From the NCBI GenBank assembly GCA_016841645.1, contig JAENYS010000002.1:157153-221152 (forward strand): a DNA stretch of 64,000 bases, written 5' to 3'. The notes under the pieces were generated by a model. The model did no database searches, had not been told where the DNA came from, and saw only the letters and a list, made by a program, of their open reading frames with translations. The position numbers were made by a program, and so were the translations under genes. The DNA comes from Desulfoscipio geothermicus. GTDB taxonomy: Bacteria; Bacillota; Desulfotomaculia; Desulfotomaculales; Desulfallaceae. This document shows positions 1 to 8,578 of the stretch, piece by piece (positions within the stretch are counted from its first letter, which is position 1; each line of letters starts with the position of its first letter).

Positions 1-672
1 CTGCCCGACCAACCGGTTTTTATTGATATTCCCGGTAATATAACAGTAGACGGTAGTATGATCTTAAATGGCAGTATTGACTTACCGGACACTGTACCGG
101 TCAGTGGCGATATCTATGCCGGCGGTAATGCTACGGGTGATTGCGGCGGAGAAATATATAGCAATTACGAATACATACCATCTTTCCCGGAACTTAATGA
201 AAGCTATTACTTACAGAGAGCATTGGAAGACGGTCATGTTTTTTATCATGATAAGGAATTTGGCGCCGGCGGGGTTATAACAGAATATAACGGTTTTTAC
301 TATGTAGACGGTAATGTGAATATTTCCGGTGTTTACCAAGGGGCGGCACTGATCTTTTCCACCGGTAATATTAATGTATTGGGAAATTTGGAAAACGGGG
401 GTTCCGGAAATGGAAGCTTAACTCTGATTGCTCTTGGAGATGTAAATATCTATAATTTTTTTGCATATACAAATATTATAGCTAGAGGTTCTTTATTTGT
501 TCAAGGTGGCGCATCGCTTCATGGTGCGGCTTGTGTTGGCGGCTTAACGTATGAACCTGTGGGGGAGTGTTTATTTGAAATATGCCATGATTGCGGACCT
601 GAGCCGGCGGATGGTGCTTTAACGGTTAATGTTGATACGAAATTATGGGAGGAATCACGTACTGTATTTTAA
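1..672 (+). CDS. C-terminal part of a secreted repeat-rich protein, possibly PilX-like (5' end outside window)
   Basis: The frame is open from the first base of the window, so this is the 3' part of a longer gene and the first ATG at 58 is probably internal. About 220 residues are visible. They are rich in Gly, Asn, Val and Ile with recurring short motifs such as GNI, GNV and GDV, the pattern of a right-handed beta-helix or similar surface protein, followed by a short Cys-containing tail (CLFEICHDC). No catalytic motif is seen. Related proteins of this look sit in type IV pilus clusters as PilX-like minor components; a prepilin peptidase gene lies 1.7 kb downstream, which fits, but the link is inference. 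Exact function unknown. Confidence 0.6.
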   Translation: MPDQPVFIDIPGNITVDGSMILNGSIDLPDTVPVSGDIYAGGNATGDCGGEIYSNYEYIPSFPELNESYYLQRALEDGHVFYHDKEFGAGGVITEYNGFYYVDGNVNISGVYQGAALIFSTGNINVLGNLENGGSGNGSLTLIALGDVNIYNFFAYTNIIARGSLFVQGGASLHGAACVGGLTYEPVGECLFEICHDCGPEPADGALTVNVDTKLWEESRTVF

Positions 673-765
673 TATGGAAGGGTAATTATCCTCGTGATAT
701 AATACCGGTGAGCAAAAATATAATAAAAATAATTCTTTGGAATAAAATATGGGTAGTTCATAGAC

Positions 766-795
766 ACCTGCACGATATATTTTTGTGCAGCAGGT
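766..795 (+). terminator. Hairpin upstream of tldD, probable terminator
   Basis: ACCT-GCAC (766-773) pairs with GTGC (785-788) and AGGT (792-795), leaving a 3-nt bulge, and is followed by TTATTT. It lies between the end of the preceding gene and tldD. Its 3' arm includes the GTG at 785, which argues against that codon as the tldD start. Confidence 0.4.
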
Positions 796-844
796 TATTT
801 GGATTGCCTTAGCTATATTAAATAAGAACTGGACGGTGAACGGT

Positions 845-2242
845 GTGCTGGATAAGAATGCTTTAAGTAAGGTAATTGCCGCCGCGTTAACCAATGGCGG
901 CGATTTTGCCGATGTTTATGTGGAGTATAAAAAAATGACCGGTATCGGCTGCGAGGACGGGAAAATTGAGCGAATCCACTCGGGTATTGAGTCCGGGGCA
1001 GGAATCAGGGTTTTACTAGGTGACATAACCTCTTATGCCTATACCAATGATTTGAGCAGGGAGGGCTTGCTGGAGGCGGCCCGTATTGTCAGTCATGCCG
1101 TGGCGGGCCAGGGTGGTAGTGAAAAATCTATTGAGCTGCAGAGGGTGGAATCGCCGGTTAAATTTGATGTGCTGCAGCGGCCCGATCAGGTGACCACCGA
1201 GCAAAAGGTTCAAGCGGTGAAGGCGGCGAATGAGGCGGCCCGGGCGGTGGATCGGTCAAAAATAAAGCAGGTGATGGTTGGTTACAGCGATATTGTGCAG
1301 CAAGTGACCGTGGCCAATAGCAGAGGATATTTTGTTGAGGACGAGAGGATTCGCACCCGGTTGATGGTGCACGCGGTGGCTTCGGAAGGCGAAGTCATTC
1401 AAACAGGCTATGAAGCCGTGGGCAGTCACAGCGGTTTCGAGCTGCTGGAGCGCCACAAGCCGGAGGAAGTCGGCGCTGCGGCAGGCCGGCGAGCGGTGCA
1501 GATGCTGACCGCCAGGCCGGCGCCGGCCGGAAAAATGCCGGTAGTGCTGGCCGGGGAAGCAGGCGGTACTATGGTGCACGAGGCCTGCGGCCATGGGTTG
1601 GAGGCCGATCTGGTACAAAAGGGGCTTTCCGTGTATGCCGGGAAAAAAGGCCGGCAGGTGGCGGCACAGTGTGTGACTGTTGTGGATGACGCTGCCATGC
1701 CTAACCGCTATGGCTCATATAGTTATGATGATGAGGGTGTGCCGGCACGTAAAGTGGTTTTAATAGAGAACGGTATACTGAAAGATTTTCTTTACGACCG
1801 CCTTACCGCTCACCGGGACGGGGTGGAGTCCAACGGTCATGGCCGCCGGGAATCTTACCAGCATAAGCCTATTCCACGCATGGGTAATACCTATATCGCT
1901 TCCGGCAAGGATGACCCGGAAAAGATTATTCGGGATACTGGTAACGGTTTGCTTGTGAAAAAAATGGGCGGGGGGCAGGTTAATACCACCACCGGGGATT
2001 TTGTTTTTGATGTAGCCGAGGGCTACCTAATTGAAAACGGCGTTGTCGGACCTCTGGTGCGTGGCGCTACGCTGACCGGCAACGGTCCGGAGGTGCTCGG
2101 GCTTATCGAGGCGGTGGGCGACGATTTGGGCTTTACTATTGGCACCTGCGGCAAAGATGGTCAGGGAGTGCCGGTGGGCGACGCTCAGCCTACCATCAGG
2201 ATCAAGGAACTTGTGGTCGGTGGTACCGGCCAAGGGGAGTAA
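845..2242 (+). CDS. tldD: Metalloprotease TldD
   Basis: Peptidase U62 family catalytic subunit, about 465 residues if the GTG at 845 is used. In the known TldD/TldE heterodimer it is the zinc-bearing half, which cuts unfolded peptides and processes modified peptides or antitoxins in the cytoplasm. The zinc site HEACGH lies at about residues 245-250, inside GGTMVHEACGHGLEAD, and a Gly-rich C-terminal region follows. The frame is open further upstream (GTG 785), but that stretch overlaps a hairpin and the alignment to the family begins with VLDKNALSKVI; GTG 836 is the other candidate. No strong ribosome binding site decides between them. Its partner tldE lies 1.8 kb downstream, separated by pilD and two small genes. 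Confidence 0.93.
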   Translation: MLDKNALSKVIAAALTNGGDFADVYVEYKKMTGIGCEDGKIERIHSGIESGAGIRVLLGDITSYAYTNDLSREGLLEAARIVSHAVAGQGGSEKSIELQRVESPVKFDVLQRPDQVTTEQKVQAVKAANEAARAVDRSKIKQVMVGYSDIVQQVTVANSRGYFVEDERIRTRLMVHAVASEGEVIQTGYEAVGSHSGFELLERHKPEEVGAAAGRRAVQMLTARPAPAGKMPVVLAGEAGGTMVHEACGHGLEADLVQKGLSVYAGKKGRQVAAQCVTVVDDAAMPNRYGSYSYDDEGVPARKVVLIENGILKDFLYDRLTAHRDGVESNGHGRRESYQHKPIPRMGNTYIASGKDDPEKIIRDTGNGLLVKKMGGGQVNTTTGDFVFDVAEGYLIENGVVGPLVRGATLTGNGPEVLGLIEAVGDDLGFTIGTCGKDGQGVPVGDAQPTIRIKELVVGGTGQGE

Positions 2243-2345
2243 ACGGAAATAATACATATCCACTCATGACATTAGCTCCTTAAAAGGCAACTGCAATAGA
2301 TTGGTTTTACCGAGCCAAGCGAAGGGGGGCACTATGTAGAATACT

Positions 2346-3095
2346 ATGCATATCGCTCAAGTTATCGTATTTATTACCGGCGCTTGCATTGGCAGTTTTC
2401 TTAATGTGTGCATATACCGGTTGCCTTTGGGACAGTCGGTGGTATATAACCCATCTCATTGTCCCGGCTGCGGCCGGCGGCTCGGGGTGTTAGATTTAAT
2501 ACCGTTGTTAAGTTATGTGCTGCTGAAAGGGCGTTGTCGTTATTGCGGCGAAAAAATATCCGCGCGGTATCCTCTGGTGGAATTGGTCACGGCGCTGTTG
2601 TTTGTGGCCGCCTATCAATTTTGGGGCTGGCAATGGCAAACCGTAGCCATGTGGATATTCTTTGCCGTGCTGATCACTGCAGCAGTGATAGATTACCGGC
2701 ATAAAATTATCCCTGATGAGATAATCATCCCGGGCTGCGTATTTGGCCTGCTTTTTGTTTTTTTATCCGGTAAATTAGTTGACGGTTTAATTGGATTTTT
2801 AGTTGCCGGATTGTTATTTTTATTTATTGCCGTGGGATCCAACGGGGGTATGGGCGGCGGTGATATTAAGCTAAGTGCGCTCATGGGGTTGTATTTAGGT
2901 AGCCCTGGTATTTTTGTCGCCTTGTTCGGCTCTTTTCTATTTGGCGGTTTATCGGGTATTATGTTGATGGCACTGAGGCGAAAAGGAATGAAAGACGCTG
3001 TACCTTTTGGGCCTTTCATGGCCATTGGCGGTGTGGTGGCGGCTTTTTACTCTGATCCAATAATTAAGTGGTATATTGATATTTCCGGGTTGTAG
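2346..3095 (+). CDS. pilD: Type IV prepilin peptidase / N-methyltransferase (A24 family)
   Basis: Integral membrane aspartic peptidase of 249 residues that cleaves the leader of type IV pilins and pseudopilins and methylates the new N-terminus. The N-terminal cytoplasmic zinc module shows two CxxC pairs (CPGCGRR and CRYCGEK), followed by about seven hydrophobic segments. The two catalytic Asp motifs are visible: one near IDYRHKIIPDE and GGGDIKLSALMG in the second half. An oddity precedes it: a strong GAAGGGGGG site at 2321-2329 is best spaced for an ATG at 2334 that is followed at once by TAG in the same frame; translation then presumably restarts at ATG 2346. Function call is secure, pilin substrates are not in the window. 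Confidence 0.92.
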   Translation: MHIAQVIVFITGACIGSFLNVCIYRLPLGQSVVYNPSHCPGCGRRLGVLDLIPLLSYVLLKGRCRYCGEKISARYPLVELVTALLFVAAYQFWGWQWQTVAMWIFFAVLITAAVIDYRHKIIPDEIIIPGCVFGLLFVFLSGKLVDGLIGFLVAGLLFLFIAVGSNGGMGGGDIKLSALMGLYLGSPGIFVALFGSFLFGGLSGIMLMALRRKGMKDAVPFGPFMAIGGVVAAFYSDPIIKWYIDISGL

Positions 3096-3147
3096 TGTAT
3101 TGGGTCATTGCGTTCATGAGGTATGCATCCTGCACTATAATAAAAGT

Positions 3148-3200
3148 AAAGCGCCCTGAGTGCCGGGCGCTTTATGCGGTTTGTCAGGCTTTTTGCCTGA
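3148..3200. terminator. Two hairpins between convergent genes, bidirectional terminator
   Basis: AAAGCGCCC (3148-3156) pairs with GGGCGCTTT (3165-3173), and TCAGGC (3184-3189) pairs with GCCTGA (3195-3200) over a TTTTT loop. They separate pilD on the + strand from the DUF3243 gene on the minus strand and could stop transcription from both sides. Confidence 0.7.
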
Positions 3201-3203
3201 GTA

Positions 3204-3467
3204 TTACTGATTTACCAGCTTGGTCATTAAACGGGCCAGGGTTTGCCGCTCGTTTTGGTCGGCTACCTGCCACAGCTCTTTAATGGCCTGTTGTTCGGGG
3301 TTGGCAGGGGGTACGCTTTGGGCCAGCAGATCCCCCACTTGATAGGCCAGGGAATTGACTTTGTCCCGGGGAATACCCAACTCCTCAGCGAATTCCATAG
3401 CATTTTTTAAATAATTCTTCCAGGTTGGCCAATCGGTATTGATATTCTGTCTGAAGTTAAAGTCCAT
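3204..3467 (-). CDS. DUF3243 family protein (YmfJ-like)
   Basis: Small soluble protein of 87 residues, the only convincing minus-strand gene in the window. It matches the DUF3243 family pattern: a FRQNINTDWPTWKNYLKNAMEFAEELG opening of the YmfJ type (given here only as key words), then a helix that begins VNSLAYQVGDLLAQ, and a C-terminal helical hairpin. It is predicted all-helical with no transmembrane segment or catalytic motif. The ATG is preceded on its strand by AAAGGTGG. Members are widespread in spore-forming Firmicutes but have no established function. It is divergent from the YabG-like gene, with about 245 bases of AT-rich intergenic DNA that should hold both promoters. Confidence 0.8.
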   Translation of the reverse strand: MDFNFRQNINTDWPTWKNYLKNAMEFAEELGIPRDKVNSLAYQVGDLLAQSVPPANPEQQAIKELWQVADQNERQTLARLMTKLVNQ

Positions 3468-3713
3468 AATTTAGCACCACCTTTCGAGTTTATATATATA
3501 TTATGTAATCAAAATGCTTTTTTTATTTTTACCGAAGCGGCTAAAAGTTATGTGCAAAATTAAGTAAATATTTTCAAATTCAACCATAAGCACAACTGCA
3601 AATAAAGAGGCATATGTTGTAGCACAAGTGTATAGAATGCTTGTTTGATATTATGCTGCCACGATGTTTGGAATCTTATCCCGCTGGGGTACTTCCGCTA
3701 GGAGGTATTTTTA

Positions 3714-3929
3714 ATGAAAATTGGCGATATTGTAACCAGGAAAGTTGCCGGAGAGGAGGCCCAGTTTTGCGTGATTGGTTTTTGTACTGATCAGCAAACC
3801 GGTCAAAGGTTAGCAATAGTGGCAATGCTGGATCCCAATCTGGTGGTTCAGGTTTCCGTCCGGGAGCTGGCCCCGGTTACATTTAAAGACCTGATTGCCT
3901 TGACTGCCAATTCGAGTTTTATGCATTAA
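3714..3929 (+). CDS. Short protein resembling the N-terminus of sporulation protease YabG
   Basis: A 71-residue protein with a near-perfect ribosome binding site (AGGAGG at 3701-3706) and its own terminator, so it looks real. It opens MKIGDIVTRKVAGEEAQFCV and continues with a small beta-rich domain, ending around VSVRELAPVTF. That opening resembles the first 60-70 residues of YabG (MKIGDIVxRKSY type), the protease that cleaves spore coat proteins, but the peptidase domain is absent. It may be a stand-alone SH3-like adaptor or a remnant. The YabG comparison is from memory of the family and needs an alignment. Function unknown. Confidence 0.65.
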   Translation: MKIGDIVTRKVAGEEAQFCVIGFCTDQQTGQRLAIVAMLDPNLVVQVSVRELAPVTFKDLIALTANSSFMH

Positions 3930-3952
3930 CTGCCATTCAGGCAGTTTTTTTT
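3928..3952 (+). terminator. Intrinsic terminator after the YabG-like gene
   Basis: ACTGCC (3929-3934) pairs with GGCAGT (3940-3945) over a 5-nt loop and is followed by a run of eight T. The hairpin begins inside the stop codon. Confidence 0.85.
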
Positions 3953-4086
3953 GCCCTGTTATAAATGAATTGTGAACCGGGATTGTCGCTTGTTAAAAGA
4001 CTACCCTTATTAATATTGGTACTTAAAGGAATAGTTTGTTTTTTAGTGAATTATAATAACTTAACTGAAAGGAGAGATTCAGCAAT

Positions 4087-5442
4087 ATGGATGCCAAATA
4101 TAAAACATATGGGGAAAACGCGGTACATAAGGCTTTGCAAGCAGGCGCCGCTATGGCCGAAGCATATATCGGCAACAGCAAAGATTTAGATATTGAAGTG
4201 CGCAACAGCAAGGTGGAGACTATGAAATTAGCCGAAGACCGGGGCATGGGTATACGGGTTTTCCAGGACGGCAAAACAGGTTTTTCTTTTACCACTGATT
4301 TGGGTTCTGCGGCTGTGGATAATGCGATAATGCAGGCCCTGGCCAATGCTCGACTGGCTGAGCCCGACCCGTACCGGCTGCTGCCCCGCCCTGCTCCAAG
4401 TTACCCGGCAATGGATTTATACGACCCGGCTATTCGGGCCGCTACTGTGGAAGAAAAAATCGACATGGCCCGTACCATGGAAAGTGAAGCCAGGGCCGCT
4501 GATGCACGGGTCAATATTATTGAGAGTTCCACTTACCAGGACGGCGAGGCTGAAGTGACCCTGGTGAACTCACATGGTTTATCAATATTTTACGGGGGAT
4601 CTTATTGCGGTATGTACATTACATTGGTAGCAGGCGAGGGAGAGGACAGCCAAACCGGGTTTGCTATGAATTTCAGCCTGCGCTATGCTGATCTTGATCC
4701 CACAATTCTGGGCAAGCGGGCGGCGGGACGGGCGGTACGTATGCTGGGGGCCAGGCCCGGGGTGACCCGGCATGCGGCTGTGGTGCTGGAGCCTTATGTG
4801 GCCACCGGTATTTTGGGTTTACTAGCGTCTTCACTGTCCGCCGAGGCGGTGCAAAAGGGACGTTCCCTTTTGGCCGGTAAAGTAGGCCGGCAGGTGGCAT
4901 CCGATCAAATCAACATTATTGATGACGGCACTCTGCCCGGCGGTATTGCCTCGGCGCCTTTCGACGGTGAGGGGGTGCCCACCTCCAGGACGGTGCTTGT
5001 GCAGGACGGTAAGCTGCAAGGCTTTTTACATAATATCTATACTTCCGCCAAAGAAGGAGTGCTATCTACAGGTAATGGTATGCGCGGCTCATTCAAAGGA
5101 ACGCCCGAGGTGGGCACCACTAACTTTTTTATTGAACCGGGTGATCAAACAGCCGAACAAATTATTGGCGAAATTTCAAGCGGTCTTTATGTAACCGAGG
5201 TGATGGGCCTGCACACCGCTAATCCAATTTCCGGTGACTTTTCCCTGGGAGCCGGCGGTTTGTGGATTGAAAACGGCAAACTGGCCTACCCGGTGCGGGG
5301 CTTGGCTATTGCCGGCAATATAATGGAAATGCTGGGACAAGTTGACGCCGTTGGCAGTGACCTGCAATTTTTCGGCGGACGGGGCGCTCCCACCATCAGA
5401 GTATCCCGCATGAGCATCAGCGGTGCCGGGGTCAGACCTTGA
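4087..5442 (+). CDS. tldE: TldE/PmbA, partner subunit of metalloprotease TldD
   Basis: Peptidase U62 family, 451 residues, the non-catalytic half of the TldD/TldE protease. The fold matches TldD along its length (GIRVFQDGKTGFSFTTD near residue 60, TGNGMRGSF and GDFSLGAGGLWIENG in the C-terminal half), but the zinc motif is missing: where TldD has HEACGH this protein has EPYVATGILGLLASSLS. That is normal for TldE. The ATG follows AAAGGAGAG (4069-4077). It is apart from tldD by about 1.8 kb rather than adjacent, an arrangement that suggests the small genes between were inserted or that the pair is separately transcribed. Confidence 0.9.
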   Translation: MDAKYKTYGENAVHKALQAGAAMAEAYIGNSKDLDIEVRNSKVETMKLAEDRGMGIRVFQDGKTGFSFTTDLGSAAVDNAIMQALANARLAEPDPYRLLPRPAPSYPAMDLYDPAIRAATVEEKIDMARTMESEARAADARVNIIESSTYQDGEAEVTLVNSHGLSIFYGGSYCGMYITLVAGEGEDSQTGFAMNFSLRYADLDPTILGKRAAGRAVRMLGARPGVTRHAAVVLEPYVATGILGLLASSLSAEAVQKGRSLLAGKVGRQVASDQINIIDDGTLPGGIASAPFDGEGVPTSRTVLVQDGKLQGFLHNIYTSAKEGVLSTGNGMRGSFKGTPEVGTTNFFIEPGDQTAEQIIGEISSGLYVTEVMGLHTANPISGDFSLGAGGLWIENGKLAYPVRGLAIAGNIMEMLGQVDAVGSDLQFFGGRGAPTIRVSRMSISGAGVRP

Positions 5443-5578
5443 CATTTGACATAACGGACATAATGTAAATAACTTAAATGCTCAATGCTCCATTATATGT
5501 GTTACCTGTACCTGCGTCAGGACTATGCAACTAAGGTCATTTATGTTAAAATAATCCCATCTTTTTGAGGTGATGCGG

Positions 5579-6025
5579 GTGAAAATACTGGTCATGAATG
5601 GCCCAAACCTGAACCTGCTGGGGAAACGGGAACCCGGTGTGTATGGTACCGGGTCATTGGAGGAAATAAACGTTTCCCTGCAGGAACTTGCCCGGACGCT
5701 GGGAGTGGGTATCGGTTTTATGCAGTCCAACCACGAGGGTGCGCTTATCGATTGCCTTCATTCCTCCGGTGCTGAATATGGCGCGGTTATCTTTAACCCG
5801 GGCGCCTTTGCCCATTACAGTTACGCCTTGCGTGATGCGGTGGCCGCCATTGCCATACCGGTGGTGGAAGTGCATATTTCAAACATTCACGCCCGGGAGG
5901 ATTTTCGCCGTCTTTCCGTGATTGCCCCAGTGGCAGCAGGGCAGATTTCCGGGTTTGGGGTGATGGGTTATCATCTGGCCCTGCGAGCTGCGGTGGATTT
6001 GGCCCGAGCTCACCAGGGGGGTTAG
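5579..6025 (+). CDS. aroQ: 3-dehydroquinate dehydratase, type II
   Basis: Dodecameric shikimate-pathway enzyme that converts 3-dehydroquinate to 3-dehydroshikimate. Visible family motifs are NGPNLNLLGKREPGVYG (with the catalytic Tyr), QSNHEG, FNPGAFAHYS and VEVHISNIHAREDFR (with the catalytic His). The frame is open from GTG 5570, but GAGGTG at 5567-5572 is the ribosome binding site, so the start is the GTG at 5579, giving 148 residues, the usual size. It precedes pepQ and efp, the same order as yqhS-yqhT-efp in Bacillus subtilis. Confidence 0.95.
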   Translation: MKILVMNGPNLNLLGKREPGVYGTGSLEEINVSLQELARTLGVGIGFMQSNHEGALIDCLHSSGAEYGAVIFNPGAFAHYSYALRDAVAAIAIPVVEVHISNIHAREDFRRLSVIAPVAAGQISGFGVMGYHLALRAAVDLARAHQGG

Positions 6026-6170
6026 TCTCTATAATTTTTGAAGTTGAATTGTACTTGGCAGTTGCCTCATCAGTACATTGGTAAATAAATTACCCCAAAG
6101 CTGGTAAAGGTATATGAATAAGCTGGACATTTTAACCGTACGGTTTTTTTGAGGCCGGTGGAGGAATAAT

Positions 6171-7241
6171 ATGCAAACGCGTGTAAATAAAATAGCCGCG
6201 GCTCTCCAAGATAAGGCTGTAGACGCACTGCTGGTGCTGCAGCTTGAAAACCGTTTTTACTTGAGCGGTTTCACCGGTGATGCAGGTGCACTGCTGGTTA
6301 CGGCCGGACAATCTTATATCATAACGGACTTTCGGTATATTGAACAGGCACGAGAACAAAGCCCACATCTGGAAATAATAAAAATAGATACCACCTTGGA
6401 AGATGCGCTGGCGAACCTGACCGGCCGTTTAAATTTGCATGTACTGGGCTTTGAGGCGGATTACATAAGTTTTAAGTTTTACGATACACTACGTGACAAA
6501 TTGGGTGAAGTTATCCTGCGCCCGGTGGAAGGTATGGTCGAACAATTACGGCTGATTAAGGATAAAGATGAGCTGGTAGCTATAGTGAAAGCCATGTCCC
6601 TTTTGGATGAAGGCTTCCAGCATATCTGCGGCTTTATTAAGCCCGGGGTTAGCGAAAGAACAGTGGCGCTGGAATTGGAAATGTTTATGCGCCTCCGGGG
6701 TGCGGAGAAAACTGCCTTTCCTTTTATTGTAGCTTCCGGTGCTCGGGCCGCGCTACCGCATGGCGAGGCTTCAGTTAAAGCTATCGGCCAGGGTGAGGCT
6801 ATCACGCTGGATTTCGGTGTGGTAGTGGATAATTATCATTCAGATATGACCAGGACAGTGTCGCTTGGGGCGCCAAGTGCCAAAATCAGAGAAATATACG
6901 GTATTGTGCTGAAAGCCCAGCTAGCCGGCTTGGCGGCGGTAAAAGCAGGTGTGCCGGCAAGCGCGGTGGACAAAGCAGCCAGGGATGTCATTACATCTTA
7001 CGGGTACGGTGAATATTTCGGCCACAGCACCGGGCATGGTGTGGGCCTGGCGGTGCACGAGGGGCCGGGGCTTTCTTCCAGGGATGCTACGGTTTTGCGG
7101 GAAGGTATGGTGGTTACTGTTGAACCTGGTGTTTATCTCCCCGGCATAGGGGGAGTGCGTATTGAGGATAGCGTGGTTGTGGAGCAATATGGTTGCCGGC
7201 TGCTTACCAGCTCTCCCAAGAACAGACTGATTGAGCTTTAG
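6171..7241 (+). CDS. pepQ: Xaa-Pro aminopeptidase/dipeptidase, M24 family
   Basis: Cytoplasmic two-metal peptidase of 356 residues acting on peptides with a Pro bond near the N-terminus; orthologue by position of B. subtilis yqhT. An N-terminal creatinase-like domain (to about residue 125) precedes the pita-bread catalytic domain. Metal ligands are visible in LDFGVVVDNYHSDMTRT (two Asp), STGHGVGLAVHE (His), TVEPGVYLPG (Glu) and GVRIEDSVVV (Glu). The ATG at 6171 follows GGTGGAGG. Exact substrate preference (PepQ-like or PepP-like) cannot be read from sequence. It sits directly before efp, whose product relieves stalling at polyproline stretches, a recurrent pairing. Confidence 0.92.
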   Translation: MQTRVNKIAAALQDKAVDALLVLQLENRFYLSGFTGDAGALLVTAGQSYIITDFRYIEQAREQSPHLEIIKIDTTLEDALANLTGRLNLHVLGFEADYISFKFYDTLRDKLGEVILRPVEGMVEQLRLIKDKDELVAIVKAMSLLDEGFQHICGFIKPGVSERTVALELEMFMRLRGAEKTAFPFIVASGARAALPHGEASVKAIGQGEAITLDFGVVVDNYHSDMTRTVSLGAPSAKIREIYGIVLKAQLAGLAAVKAGVPASAVDKAARDVITSYGYGEYFGHSTGHGVGLAVHEGPGLSSRDATVLREGMVVTVEPGVYLPGIGGVRIEDSVVVEQYGCRLLTSSPKNRLIEL

Positions 7242-7337
7242 TGCACCGGATCAATCTTGCCTGCGCTACAAATAAGGCTTGGTTTGCCAGGTGTTCAAAT
7301 AATATAATAACGGAATAATTCAAGGAGGCGGAGTAGT

Positions 7338-7895
7338 TTGGTTTCAACTAATGATTTTCGTACCGGTCTGACTATAGAAATGGATGGCGATGTTTACCAA
7401 GTAGTAGAATTCCAACATGTAAAACCGGGCAAAGGTGCGGCTTTTGTACGGTCCAAGCTCAGAAACCTGCGTACCGGTGCTGTAGTTGATAAGACTTTTA
7501 ATGCCGGGGAAAAAATGCCCAAGGCGCGGATTGAACATCGTGAAACGCAATATCTTTATAATGACGGTGAAGAGTATAATTTTATGGACATGGAAAGTTA
7601 CGACCAGTTTAGTATGTCTAAAGAACAACTCGGCGATGCAATTAAATTTCTCAAAGAAAACATGACGATCACTATTATGTCCTACCAGGGACGCTCTATC
7701 GGTGTGGAGTTACCCAATGTTGTGGAGCTGGAAGTGGTTGAAACGGCACCAGGTATCAAAGGGGATACCGCTTCCGGTGGCTCGAAACCGGCCACCTTGG
7801 AAACCGGCTATGTTGTACAGGTTCCGTTTTTTATAAATACCGGCGATGTATTGCAAGTAGACACCCGCACCGGGCATTATATAAAAAGGGCTTAA
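7338..7895 (+). CDS. efp: Elongation factor P
   Basis: Translation factor of 185 residues that binds stalled ribosomes between P and E sites and promotes peptide bonds at polyproline stretches. Three beta-barrel domains: KOW-like N-domain (1-62), OB (66-128) and C-terminal OB. The loop that contacts the peptidyl transferase centre is VKPGKGAAF, with Lys at the modified position. The start is TTG at 7338, 9 nt after AAGGAGG (7322-7328). A 7-residue insertion-like stretch, [13 protein letters not shown], is the usual EF-P linker. The modification enzyme for the loop Lys is not in the window. Confidence 0.97.
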   Translation: MVSTNDFRTGLTIEMDGDVYQVVEFQHVKPGKGAAFVRSKLRNLRTGAVVDKTFNAGEKMPKARIEHRETQYLYNDGEEYNFMDMESYDQFSMSKEQLGDAIKFLKENMTITIMSYQGRSIGVELPNVVELEVVETAPGIKGDTASGGSKPATLETGYVVQVPFFINTGDVLQVDTRTGHYIKRA

Positions 7896-8003
7896 GATCT
7901 GGCCGTAATACATAATCTTTTGCCTTATTAAGGAAATAAATGTTTAAAAACCCCCGAAGCGAGAGATACTATTTTTGACAGTAACTACAAAGGGGGTATT
8001 TTT

Positions 8004-8435
8004 ATGTCTGATCTTAAATCTAAAGTGGCTTACTTGCAAGGACTGGCCAGCGGTATGAATGTGGAGGACGATAGTAAAGAAGGCAAGCTACTGGGTGGCA
8101 TTATCAATGTTTTAGACGAATTTGCCAATTCATTTAGCGAGCTGGAAGAATCCCAGGAGCAATTGGAAGAATACATTGAAACTTTGGATGAAGATTTATA
8201 TGCGCTGGAAAATGATGTGCATGATGAGGATATGGAAGAATATATGGAAGTGGACTGCCCTAGCTGCGGCGAAACAGTGCTTTTTGACCCGAGTATCATT
8301 GAAGATGAAGATATTATCGAGGTGACCTGCCCCAATTGCGATGAGGTAGTTTTCGTTAACGATGAGAATTTTACATCTGCAGACGAACCGGAAATACTGC
8401 ATAACCGCAAATCGGCCATTGAGGAAGATATATAG
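8004..8435 (+). CDS. CD1247-type zinc-ribbon protein of unknown function
   Basis: 143 residues. The N-terminal half is acidic and strongly helical (ESQEQLEEYIETLDEDLYALENDV region), probably a coiled coil; the C-terminal half carries a zinc-ribbon with two CxxC pairs, DCPSCGE and TCPNCDE. Similar proteins in clostridia are annotated CD1247 N-terminal domain proteins; no function is established. ATG at 8004 follows AAAGGGGG. Upstream, a run of five C (7951-7955) could pair with the G-run of this ribosome binding site. The gene is followed by a strong terminator and so closes the aroQ-pepQ-efp unit or is a single transcript. Confidence 0.75.
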   Translation: MSDLKSKVAYLQGLASGMNVEDDSKEGKLLGGIINVLDEFANSFSELEESQEQLEEYIETLDEDLYALENDVHDEDMEEYMEVDCPSCGETVLFDPSIIEDEDIIEVTCPNCDEVVFVNDENFTSADEPEILHNRKSAIEEDI

Positions 8436-8453
8436 AGTATTATGAAGTAATGG

Positions 8454-8503
8454 AACAGGCTGCTGTTTAGCATATTACAGCAGCCTGTTATTTTTTATTT
8501 TTT
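8454..8503 (+). terminator. Strong intrinsic terminator
   Basis: AACAGGCTGCTGT (8454-8466) pairs perfectly with ACAGCAGCCTGTT (8477-8489), followed by ATTTTTTATTTTT. It separates the zinc-ribbon gene from the spoIIIA operon. Confidence 0.93.
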
Positions 8504-8578
8504 CGAGGCATATATTACCAATGAGGTAAATAAATTATTAAATATACATTACCGGTCGGAGCTGGAGGGATATAAGAA

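Noticed and set aside
8030..8473. 147-codon minus-strand frame opposite the zinc-ribbon gene
   Set aside because: Ser-rich shadow of an acidic coiled-coil gene (Glu codons read in reverse); no binding site.
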